This document shows, piece after piece, positions 46,063 through 55,917 of a stretch of DNA of 64,000 nt; the first letter of the stretch is position 1, and each line of letters begins with the position of its first letter. Position numbers and translations under genes: made by a program. Under the pieces are notes generated by a model that saw only the letters and a program-made list of their open reading frames with translations, did not search any database and was not told where the DNA came from. Source of the stretch: Thiohalomonas denitrificans (GTDB lineage Bacteria; Pseudomonadota; Gammaproteobacteria; Thiohalomonadales; Thiohalomonadaceae); assembly GCA_020725115.1 (NCBI GenBank), contig DYFR01000015.1, forward strand, positions 1-64,000. The letters run 5' to 3'.

Positions 46063-47184
46063 CTATTCTTTCACCCCGGCACGTAACGCCGCTGCCCGGC
46101 GTTTTTCATAGGCCTCGCGGGCAATGGCCACATCCTCCAGAAAGTGCGGCAACTCACTGAGCAACAGGGCCTGCGGTCCGTCAACAAGGGCCTTGGCCGG
46201 CTGGGGGTGAAAGTCCACCAGCACCATATTGGCGCCGGCGACGATGCCCTGGGCGGTGACATGGAATACGTCGAGCAGGCCGTCCGGGCCGCGATCGCGT
46301 GTACCCACCGAGTGCGACGGGTCGATGCATACCGGCATGCGCGTCATCCGCTTGACCACCGGTACATGGGCAAAATCGACCATGTTGCGGTGTGGGTCAC
46401 CCATGTTGGTCTTCATGCCGCGCAGGCCGAACACCACGTTGCGGTTGCCCTCCGAGGCCAGGTATTCCGCAGCATTGAGAGATTCTTCCAGGGTAATGCC
46501 GAAGCCGCGTTTGAGCAGCACCGGGAACTCCTGCTGGCGGCCGACGATCTTCAGCAGTTCAAAGTTCTGCGTATTGCGCGTGCCGATCTGCAGCATCACG
46601 CCGGTGGGGTTGCCGGTCTGGTGCAAGGCCTCACGAATCTCTGCCACATGACTCTCATGGGTCACCTCCATGGCGATGACCTTGATGCCGTACTTGCCGG
46701 CCAGCTCAAAGACATAAGGCAGGCAGGTCTTGCCGTGGCCCTGGAAGGCATAGGGATTGGTACGTGGCTTGTAGGCCCCCATGCGCGTGCATACCTGGCC
46801 ATGGTCGCGCAGGGTGCGCATCATGATTTCCACGTGCTCAGGCGTGTCCACGGCGCACAGGCCGGCGAACACATTGAGCGTGTCCTGACCGAAGCGCACG
46901 CCGTTGTAGTCAAAGTGACTGGGGCGCTGGTCATCATGGTGGCGGCCGAGTACGCGGTATTCACGTGACACGCGCACCACCCGTTCCACCCCGGGCAGGC
47001 TGGCCATGTCGTCCTTGTCCAGCGCCGCGGTGTCGCCGATGAGATAGATCTCGGTCAGCGTCTGCTGGCTGCCGCGCTCCTCATGCACGCGCATCTGCAC
47101 GCGCGGCAGGTTGGCGATGTGGTTGCGCAGGGCGTCGAACTCCGGGCTCTGCGTGGTGACGTGCGGCTGCAGGATGATGATCAT
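46063..47184 (-). CDS. type I-beta-like DAHP synthase (divergent)
   Basis: A 373-residue protein resembling 3-deoxy-7-phosphoheptulonate synthase, the first step of the shikimate pathway. An N-terminal ferredoxin-like regulatory domain (1-95) precedes a TIM barrel with the metal cysteine in FAGLCAVDTPE, the phosphate loop GAYKPRTNPYAFQGHG (about 137-152) and the metal His in DPSHSVGTRD. Two departures are visible: the usual CERG reads FGLRG, and the metal-ligand Glu in the IEVHP segment reads VDFHP (Asp). A weaker activity or changed substrate is possible. Confidence 0.8.
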   Translation of the reverse strand: MIIILQPHVTTQSPEFDALRNHIANLPRVQMRVHEERGSQQTLTEIYLIGDTAALDKDDMASLPGVERVVRVSREYRVLGRHHDDQRPSHFDYNGVRFGQDTLNVFAGLCAVDTPEHVEIMMRTLRDHGQVCTRMGAYKPRTNPYAFQGHGKTCLPYVFELAGKYGIKVIAMEVTHESHVAEIREALHQTGNPTGVMLQIGTRNTQNFELLKIVGRQQEFPVLLKRGFGITLEESLNAAEYLASEGNRNVVFGLRGMKTNMGDPHRNMVDFAHVPVVKRMTRMPVCIDPSHSVGTRDRGPDGLLDVFHVTAQGIVAGANMVLVDFHPQPAKALVDGPQALLLSELPHFLEDVAIAREAYEKRRAAALRAGVKE

Positions 47185-47202
47185 GGTGGGTTAACCTCTA
47201 TG

Positions 47203-47369
47203 AGTCCGCAAATGAACGCGAATAAACGCAAATTGTCATGTTAAGAAATTATTGATTCTCGCGCCAAGGCATACAGCGTGGACACCGCATCTCCATGGGC
47301 TGTGCGGCAATCATTCCACGCTCTCGCCCTAAATAATATTCGCGTTTATTTGCGTTCATTCGCGGACTG
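47203..47369. repeat. family C intergenic palindrome with about 100-bp loop
   Basis: The left arm (47203-47233, GAGTCCGCAAATGAACGCGA start) is inverted at 47338-47369 (ending GTTCATTCGCGGACT). The intervening 100 bp shows no gene. It fills the gap between aguB and the DAHP synthase gene. Confidence 0.92.
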
Positions 47370-47379
47370 AATGGTTTAT

Positions 47380-48270
47380 TTAGTCGCGGTAGCGGCGCAG
47401 CAGGTCGGCGTAGGCGTCGATGCGGCGGTCGCGCAGGTAGGGCCAGGCGCGGCGCACCTGTTCGCTGCGGCCCAGGTCCACCTCGGCCACCAGGAAGGTG
47501 GGGTCGTCTTCCGGCGCCTGAGCGAGGATTTCACCCTGCTGGCCACAGATGAAACTGTAACCCCAGAAGTTGATGCCCGGCGTCTGCCCGGACGGGTCAG
47601 CCTCATAGCCGACGCGGTTGCAGGCCATTACGGGGATGCCGTTGGCGATGGCATGGCTGCGCTGGATGGTGACCCAGGCATCGCGCTGGCGCAGCTGCTC
47701 GTCCAGCTCCGCCCGCTCATCCCAGCCGATGGCCGTGGGGTAGAGCAGAATCTCGGCACCGGCCAGGGCCATCAGCCGCGCCGCCTCCGGATACCACTGG
47801 TCCCAGCACACCAGCACGCCGAGACGCCCCACCGAGGTGTCGATGGGGGTGAAGCCGAGATCGCCCGGCGTGAAATAGTACTTTTCGTAATAGCCCGGGT
47901 CGTCGGGAATGTGCATTTTCCGATAGATGCCGGCGATACTGCCGTCCTTCTCCAGTACCACGGCGGTGTTGTGATACAGGCCGGGGGCGCGTCGCTCGAA
48001 GACCGAGCCGACGATGACGATGCCCAGTTCCTGCGCCAGTTCCGCCAGGGCGTTGGTGGTGGGGCCGGGGATGGACTCCGCCTGGTCGAAGCGCGCCGGG
48101 TCTTCCGACTGGCAGAAATACATGCCGCCGTGCAGCTCCTGCAACAGCACCAGTTCGGCACCATCCTCCGCCGCCTCGCGGATATTCAATGCGCTGTAGT
48201 AAAGATTGGTTTCCCGATCCTCGCTGCAGGGTTGTTGGACCAGACCGACACGCAGGGTACGTGATTTCAT
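47380..48270 (-). CDS. aguB: N-carbamoylputrescine amidase
   Basis: A 296-residue nitrilase-superfamily enzyme that hydrolyses N-carbamoylputrescine to putrescine, CO2 and ammonia. The Glu-Lys-Cys triad is visible in LLQELHGG, IYRKMHIPDDPG and GVLVCWDQWYPEAARL. ATG 48270 with GGAGGA upstream is chosen over GTG 48273. Its substrate comes from the aguA product encoded 260 bp upstream on the same strand. Confidence 0.95.
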   Translation of the reverse strand: MKSRTLRVGLVQQPCSEDRETNLYYSALNIREAAEDGAELVLLQELHGGMYFCQSEDPARFDQAESIPGPTTNALAELAQELGIVIVGSVFERRAPGLYHNTAVVLEKDGSIAGIYRKMHIPDDPGYYEKYYFTPGDLGFTPIDTSVGRLGVLVCWDQWYPEAARLMALAGAEILLYPTAIGWDERAELDEQLRQRDAWVTIQRSHAIANGIPVMACNRVGYEADPSGQTPGINFWGYSFICGQQGEILAQAPEDDPTFLVAEVDLGRSEQVRRAWPYLRDRRIDAYADLLRRYRD

Positions 48271-48289
48271 CACATCCTCCAGAGCTTAT

Positions 48290-48526
48290 GAGTCCGCAAA
48301 TGAACGCGAATGGACGCAAATTTAACGACTTTCACTCTCGCAAAGACGCCAAGCACGCCAAGAAAGAACAATTGCACCCAGCGCGACTGGTCTATGCGCT
48401 CCGCCTATCCACCCCTCCATCTCTGCCTTGCTTGCGGTTTTCTTTGCGTGCTTGGCGTCTTGGCGAGATTCAATTGATGTGTTCAGGTTCATCTGTGCTG
48501 CGTCCATTCGCGTTCATTTGCGGACC
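48290..48526. repeat. nested palindromes: family D inside family C
   Basis: The outer family C arms are at 48290-48323 and about 48497-48526. Inside them a complete family D element has arms at 48335-48366 (start CTCTCGCAAAGACGCCAAGC) and 48438-48469 (ending TTGGCGTCTTGGCGAGAT). The whole gap between aguB and aguA is taken up by this structure. Confidence 0.93.
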
Positions 48527-48529
48527 AAA

Positions 48530-49558
48530 TTACAGCACCCCGGCCGGCAACTGCATGGTGACGCAGTGCAGGCTGCCGTACTGCTGGATCAGGGGCAGGC
48601 AGTTGATGGCGATGAGCTCGCGGCCGGGGAAACAGGGCGCCAGGCGTTCCAGTGCCACCGCATCCATCACGTCGTCGTAGACGGGGACCAGTACCGCGCC
48701 GTTGAGAATGAGGAAGTTGGCGTAGGTGGCGGGCAGGCGCTTGCCGTGTTCATCACGTTTGGGGGCGGGCAGGGGCAGAGGCACCAGGCGGTAAGGCCGG
48801 CCGTCGTTGTCACACAAGGCCTGCAGTTCGCGCTCCATCTCCTGCAACGGTGCATAGTGACTGTCCTGCGGGTCGTCGCAGCGCACATAGGCAATGGTAT
48901 GTTCATCGCAGAAGCGTGCCAGGGTGTCGATGTGGCCGTCGGTGTCGTCGCCTTCCAGTTCGCCATGATCCAGCCACAGTACACGTCGGGTACCGAACAA
49001 CTGGGCGAACCGGCCTTCGAGGCCGACGCAGTCATATTCCGGGTTGCGTTGCGGATTGAGCAGGCAGTGACGGGTGGTCAGCAGGGTGCCCCGGCCATCA
49101 CTTTCGATACTGCCGCCTTCCAGGATCAGATCCACGTTCCGCAACGGTGTGTTGCCGAACACCCCCTGGTCATGCAGGGTACGGGTCAATGCATTGTCCA
49201 GGTCGTAGGGGTATTTGCGGCCCCAGCCGTTGAAGGCGAAATCAAGCAACAGGGGATGGTCGTCCCGCAGTACGGTGATGGGGCCGTGGTCGCGTGCCCA
49301 TACGTCGTTGGAAGGCGCAATGAAGAGCTGCACCCGTGCCATGTCGATGTCGGCTGCCGTGAGCTGTGCAGTGATGTGGCTGCGGTGTACTCCATCCAGG
49401 CAGGAGATGAGCACTGACTCATGGGCGCTGATGGCGCGGGCAAGGGCGACAAATACCGCCTCGACCTGCTCCAGTATGCGGCCCAGCGGGCCATGCCGGT
49501 GGGGCCAGGTGAGCATCACCGCGCTTTGCGGAGACCATTCGGCGGGCAGTATCTGCAT
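48530..49558 (-). CDS. aguA: agmatine deiminase
   Basis: A 342-residue guanidino-group hydrolase that converts agmatine to N-carbamoylputrescine. MQILPAEWSPQSAVMLTWPH starts the protein. RDHGPITV, LILEGGSIESDGRGT and HGELEGDDTDGHIDTLARF are typical, and the catalytic Cys is in GSLHCVTMQLPAG at the end. The frame is open to 49600, but the ATG at 49558 matches the family. With aguB it forms the arginine-agmatine route to putrescine; the arginine decarboxylase is not in the window. Confidence 0.95.
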   Translation of the reverse strand: MQILPAEWSPQSAVMLTWPHRHGPLGRILEQVEAVFVALARAISAHESVLISCLDGVHRSHITAQLTAADIDMARVQLFIAPSNDVWARDHGPITVLRDDHPLLLDFAFNGWGRKYPYDLDNALTRTLHDQGVFGNTPLRNVDLILEGGSIESDGRGTLLTTRHCLLNPQRNPEYDCVGLEGRFAQLFGTRRVLWLDHGELEGDDTDGHIDTLARFCDEHTIAYVRCDDPQDSHYAPLQEMERELQALCDNDGRPYRLVPLPLPAPKRDEHGKRLPATYANFLILNGAVLVPVYDDVMDAVALERLAPCFPGRELIAINCLPLIQQYGSLHCVTMQLPAGVL

Positions 49559-49618
49559 GGTGGGGTGCGCCAGGGTTGCGGTTGCTCGACACAACCACAA
49601 GGGTTGAACGGGTTGGGT

Positions 49619-49921
49619 TTATTTGCGTCTGACAACCGTGTGGATTACATACTGATGTTCGAAATAGACGGTATAATCCGGGTAAACCCAGCGGCTGATC
49701 GGCGGCTTGCCTACGGCAGGCAGCTTTTCTTGAGGCGCGCCGAAGCGTGCCTCGACCTGTTGGGTGTTCATGCCACGGAGGGGCAGGTTCATTTGTACGG
49801 CCTGCTGCGCAGAGAGACCCTCTGTCCCGGCGGATGGCATCTGCACCGTATCGCCATTGGCGGCGGCGATACTGCTGGCGCCCAGCAGGATGGCGATGAG
49901 ATTGAGATTGCTCAGACGCAT
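49619..49921 (-). CDS. small exported conserved hypothetical protein
   Basis: A 100-residue protein with a signal peptide (1-21, ending SSIAAANG). The C-terminal domain reads GMNTQQVEARFGAPQEKLPA then PPISRWVYPDYTVYFE, a pattern that recalls SmpA/BamE-like small periplasmic domains and is common in gammaproteobacteria. It has no lipobox or cysteine. Function is unknown. It is upstream of aguA on the same strand and divergent from ygiQ. Confidence 0.75.
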   Translation of the reverse strand: MRLSNLNLIAILLGASSIAAANGDTVQMPSAGTEGLSAQQAVQMNLPLRGMNTQQVEARFGAPQEKLPAVGKPPISRWVYPDYTVYFEHQYVIHTVVRRK

Positions 49922-49986
49922 GTTTCGGCTCCTTGATCGTCGTCTTCGATGTATAGCCCTTCAAGTCGATAATATTACATACCCTC

Positions 49987-52080
<2,094 letters not shown>

Positions 52081-52107
52081 ACTTCCGTTACGGCTAACGT
52101 CAAAGAA

Positions 52108-52227
52108 TTCACCGCAGAGAACGCAAAGAACGCAGAGAAACGGAACAACATGCACGCAGACCACTTGGGTCTGTGTGCCGATCGAAAGACTTTTTGTTCT
52201 CTGCGTCCTCTGCGCTTCGGCGGTGAA
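52108..52227. repeat. family B intergenic palindrome with about 55-bp loop
   Basis: The left arm TTCACCGCAGAGAACGC (52108-52140 in full) is inverted at 52197-52227 (ending CTTCGGCGGTGAA). It lies between ygiQ and relA. Confidence 0.9.
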
Positions 52228-52248
52228 AGAGGATTTTCCAGGTACCGC

Positions 52249-54462
52249 ATGGTCTACGTCGAATCCACAGTTAAAGATGCCTCATTAGAGGAAGCCGCGG
52301 GGCGCAACGCCTGGCTGGACAGCCTGGCGGAAGGGCGCTCGGCCGATGAGGTCGCGCTGATCCGCCGTGCCGTCGATCTGGCGGAACGCGCCCACCGTGA
52401 ACAGACCCGCGCCTCCGGCGAGCCCTATCTGGCCCACGCCATTGCCGTGGCCGATATCCTCGCCGGCCTGCGCATGGACCATGAAACCCTCGCCGCCGCC
52501 ATCCTGCACGACGTGGTGGAGGATACCTCCATCACCCTGGAAGACATCGAACAGGCCTGCAGCCCGGCGGTGGCCCATCTCGTCGATGGACTCACCAAGA
52601 TGAAGGTGATCGGCGAATATCAGGCGGCCGAGCAGGGCAACAAGAAGGAGCAGGTCAAGGCGGAGAGTCTGCGCAAGCTGCTGCTCGCCATGGCCGAGGA
52701 CGTGCGCGTGGTGCTGATCAAGCTGGCCGATCGTCTGCACAACATGCGCACCCTGCAACACCTGCCGCCGCACAAACAGCAGCGTATAGCCCGTGAGACG
52801 CTGGATATCTACGCCCCGCTGGCCAACCGCCTCGGCATCTGGCACGTGAAGTGGGAGCTGGAGGACCTGGCCTTCCGCTACCTGGAGCCGCAGGCCTACA
52901 AGGAGATCGCCAAGTCCCTCGACGAGCGCCGCGTCGATCGCCAGCGCTATATCGACAAGGTGCTGTCCACCCTGCGCGAGGAGCTGGAGCGTGCCGGCAT
53001 CACGGCCGATGTAAAGGGTCGGCCCAAGCACATCTACAGCATCTGGAAGAAGATGCAGCGCAAGGGCCTCAGTTTTCATGAGCTGTACGATGTGCGCGCC
53101 ATGCGTATCCTGGTGGATACGATTCCCGATTGCTACCATGCCCTGGGCGTGGTGCACACCCTGTGGCCGCATATAGCCAAGGAATTCGACGACTACATTG
53201 CCACACCCAAGGAAAACCGCTATCGCTCGATCCACACCGCAGTGATGGGGCCGGATGGCAAGACCATCGAAGTGCAGATCCGCACCCATGAAATGGACAG
53301 CGAGTCGGAGTTGGGTGTGGCCGCCCATTGGCGCTACAAGGAAGGCGGCAAGAGCAATCGTGACTTTGAACAGAAGGTGGCCTGGCTGCGCCAGCTGCTG
53401 GAGTGGAAGGACGAAGAGAGCAGCGCCGGCGATTTCATCGACCGTTTCAAGTCCGAGGTATTTCAGGATCGGGTCTACGTGCTGACGCCGCAGGGCGAGG
53501 TGGTGGACATGCCGCAGGGCGCCACCCCGCTGGACTTCGCCTATTACATCCATACCGAGGTGGGCAACCGCGCCCGTGGCGCCCGTGTCGACGGGCGCAT
53601 GGTGCCCATCACCTACGAACTGAAAAGCGGCGAGCAGGTGGAGATACTCACTGCACGCCAGGGCGAACCGAGCCGTGACTGGCTCAATCCCCACCTCGGC
53701 TATCTCAAGACCTCACGCGCCCGCGCCAAGGTGCGCCACTGGTTCACCCAGCAGGCGCTGGAGCGCAACCTGACCGAGGGGCGCGCGGTACTGGAAAAGG
53801 AATTGCGCCGCTTCAGCGTGTCCGACCTGCCGCTGGAACAGCTGGCGGCACAATTCGGTTTCGATCAGCTCGATCCCTTCCTGCTTGCCATCGGCCGCGG
53901 CGACATCAACACCAGCCAGATTGTCCGTGCCCTGCAAAAGCAGGTGGTACCGCCGCCGGCCGAGGATGAGTCACTGCATATCAGTGCACCCACGCCGGGC
54001 AAAGGCAGCGAGGGCGGCATCCACATTCACGGCGTCGGCAACCTGCTCACCACCATGGCGCGCTGCTGCAAACCGGCACCGGGCGACGCGGTGGTGGGCT
54101 ACATCACCCAGGGCCGCGGCGTCACCATTCATCGGCGCGACTGCCGCAACATCCTCAACATGGCAGCGGACAAGCGCGTGCGCCTCATCGAGGTGGACTG
54201 GAGCAGCAAGCAGCGTCAGACCTATCCGGTGGACATCGAAATCCTCGCCTTCGACCGCCAGGGCCTGTTGCGCGACATCACCTCGATCCTGTCCAACGAG
54301 AAGATCAACGTGTTGTCGGTCAACACCCAGACCGACAAGCAGAACTACAGCGTGCGCATGCAGCTCACCCTGGAGATCGCCAACATCGATGAGCTGTCGC
54401 GGGTGCTGGGGCGCATCGGCCAGTTGCCCAACGTCACCGAGGCGCGGCGGCGAATACATTGA
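52249..54462 (+). CDS. relA: RelA-type (p)ppGpp synthetase with intact HD hydrolase site
   Basis: A 737-residue long RSH protein with HD, synthetase, TGS, zinc-finger and ACT domains. The synthetase has GRPKHIYSIWKKMQ, DVRAMRILV and the acidic EFDD motif (312-315), which marks RelA and not SpoT (RxKD). Yet the HD domain, degenerate in E. coli RelA, keeps the metal and catalytic residues: YLAHAIAVA, HDVVED (87-92) and LADRLHNMRTL. The zinc finger is RCCKPAPGD and the ACT domain is FDRQGLLRDITSILSNEKINV-like. The frame is open to 52150, but MVYVES (ATG 52249) fits the family. Confidence 0.92.
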   Translation: MVYVESTVKDASLEEAAGRNAWLDSLAEGRSADEVALIRRAVDLAERAHREQTRASGEPYLAHAIAVADILAGLRMDHETLAAAILHDVVEDTSITLEDIEQACSPAVAHLVDGLTKMKVIGEYQAAEQGNKKEQVKAESLRKLLLAMAEDVRVVLIKLADRLHNMRTLQHLPPHKQQRIARETLDIYAPLANRLGIWHVKWELEDLAFRYLEPQAYKEIAKSLDERRVDRQRYIDKVLSTLREELERAGITADVKGRPKHIYSIWKKMQRKGLSFHELYDVRAMRILVDTIPDCYHALGVVHTLWPHIAKEFDDYIATPKENRYRSIHTAVMGPDGKTIEVQIRTHEMDSESELGVAAHWRYKEGGKSNRDFEQKVAWLRQLLEWKDEESSAGDFIDRFKSEVFQDRVYVLTPQGEVVDMPQGATPLDFAYYIHTEVGNRARGARVDGRMVPITYELKSGEQVEILTARQGEPSRDWLNPHLGYLKTSRARAKVRHWFTQQALERNLTEGRAVLEKELRRFSVSDLPLEQLAAQFGFDQLDPFLLAIGRGDINTSQIVRALQKQVVPPPAEDESLHISAPTPGKGSEGGIHIHGVGNLLTTMARCCKPAPGDAVVGYITQGRGVTIHRRDCRNILNMAADKRVRLIEVDWSSKQRQTYPVDIEILAFDRQGLLRDITSILSNEKINVLSVNTQTDKQNYSVRMQLTLEIANIDELSRVLGRIGQLPNVTEARRRIH

Positions 54463-54465
54463 AAA

Positions 54466-54683
54466 GCAGATACAAGTTACAAGATACAAGTTACAAGTTA
54501 AAACCGAATGCAAAATGCAGGGTGGATAAGCGCAGCGCATCCACCAAGAGAAGAGATACAAGATGCAAGTGACAAGATACAAGGGAATGAACTCGCTACG
54601 CCCGTGTTGTTTTGGATTCAAGCAAGCGTGCGCGCAACGCACTCCACTCCTTGTTACTTGTATCTGATTTTATCCACCCTGCA
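54466..54683. repeat. compound family A plus family G palindromes
   Basis: Two family A left arms (54466-54502 and 54552-54586) and a right arm (about 54650-54667) surround family G pieces. ATGCAGGGTGGATAA at 54514-54528 is matched by its exact inverse TTATCCACCCTGCAT at 54669-54683. The element starts 3 bp after the relA stop and runs to 15 bp before sfsA. Confidence 0.88.
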
Positions 54684-54697
54684 TCGATTGATCGAAA

Positions 54698-55405
54698 GTG
54701 CGATTTGAAAGCCCGCTGATCTGCGGTACCCTGCTGCAACGCTACAAGCGTTTTCTGGCCGACGTGCGCCTGGATGACGGCAGCGTCATTACCGCCCACA
54801 CCCCCAATACCGGCAGCATGCTGGGCTGTGCCGAACCGGGTAGCCGGGTCTGGCTGCGTGATGCGGACAACCCGACGCGCAAATACCGCTATGCCTGGGA
54901 GCTGGTGGAAAACAACGCCGGGATAATGATAGGCATCAATACCGGTGTGGTTAACCGCCTGGTGGCCGAGGCCATCGCCGACGGCGTGATACCGGAATTG
55001 CAGGGATATGACTCGCTGCGGCAGGAGGTACGCTATGGCAGCGAAAACAGTCGTATCGACCTGCTCCTGGAGGCCGCTGGTCGTCCAGGCTGCTACGTGG
55101 AGATCAAGAACGTTACTGCCGTCGATACGGACGGCACGGCCTTCTTTCCGGATGCGGTCACGGCCCGCGGCAGCAAGCATTTGCGTGAATTGATGCAGGT
55201 GGTGGCAGAAGGTGGGCGCGGCGTTCTGCTGTTCTGCGTCCAGCGCAACGATGCGCATGCCGTGCGTCCGGCGGATGAGATCGATGCCCGTTATGGTCAT
55301 ACATTGCGGGAGGCAATGGCGTCCGGGGTGGAGGCGCTGGCCTGCCGTGCCACGGTAACGCCGCGGGCTGTCGTGCTGGATACCTTGCTTCCGGTGCTGG
55401 TCTGA
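54698..55405 (+). CDS. sfsA: SfsA family DNA/RNA nuclease-like protein
   Basis: A 235-residue protein of the sugar fermentation stimulation A family. HTPNTGSMLGCAEPGS (about 28-43) and the core ENSRIDLLLEA, CYVEIKNVTAVD and PDAVTARGSKHL (PD-(D/E)xK-like nuclease residues) are present. The start appears to be GTG 54698 (MRFESPLICG), with no clear RBS, because a repeat ends just upstream. The stop overlaps the next start (TGATG). Confidence 0.92.
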   Translation: MRFESPLICGTLLQRYKRFLADVRLDDGSVITAHTPNTGSMLGCAEPGSRVWLRDADNPTRKYRYAWELVENNAGIMIGINTGVVNRLVAEAIADGVIPELQGYDSLRQEVRYGSENSRIDLLLEAAGRPGCYVEIKNVTAVDTDGTAFFPDAVTARGSKHLRELMQVVAEGGRGVLLFCVQRNDAHAVRPADEIDARYGHTLREAMASGVEALACRATVTPRAVVLDTLLPVLV

Positions 55406-55917
55406 TGGGGATGGAGAAACAGATGAAGCTGGTCACTACCACGGTCATGGAGGCGCTGACGCGCCAGGCGGCAACTGCAGCACGTGGCCGTGCCAACCTC
55501 AATCTGCATCCGCAACTGGATGATCCGGTGCAGCGCTTTCTCAATGCCATTGAGCCGGGCAGTTATGTACGGCCACATCGCCATTCCACCCCGCCACGCT
55601 GGGAGATGTTCGTCGTTCTGAGCGGGGCTGCCGTGATATTGCTGCTGGATGATGCCGGGATCGTCATCGAGCGGGTCGAACTGGACGCGGCGGCACCGGT
55701 GCGTGCCGTCGAGATACCTGCCGGCGCATGGCACACCGTGGCCGCCCGTGTTTCGGGCACGGTATTGTTCGAATTCAAACCGGGGCCGTATGCGGCGCCG
55801 GCCGACAAGGACTTTGCCGTGTGGGCGCCGGCCGAAGGCGATGCGGCGTGCGCCCGCTGGGTCGAACGCTTTCTTGCTGCGGTACCGGGGACACCGTTGG
55901 CGGGCGGCACTCCATGA
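55405..55917 (+). CDS. WbuC-family cupin protein
   Basis: A 170-residue cupin. The metal-binding motif is PGSYVRPHRHSTPPRWEMFVVLSG (His at about 57 and 59, Glu at about 65), with a second motif around PAGAWHTV. WbuC-like proteins are often found with polysaccharide genes, but the substrate is unknown. It overlaps sfsA by 1 bp and the TPR-methyltransferase gene by 4 bp, so all three are coupled. Confidence 0.82.
   Translation: MGMEKQMKLVTTTVMEALTRQAATAARGRANLNLHPQLDDPVQRFLNAIEPGSYVRPHRHSTPPRWEMFVVLSGAAVILLLDDAGIVIERVELDAAAPVRAVEIPAGAWHTVAARVSGTVLFEFKPGPYAAPADKDFAVWAPAEGDAACARWVERFLAAVPGTPLAGGTP

Noticed and set aside
47203-48526. palindromes as transposon terminal inverted repeats
   Set aside because: No transposase lies between arms and the loops are mostly 10-170 bp. 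A MITE origin remains possible, but no target-site duplication was clear by eye.
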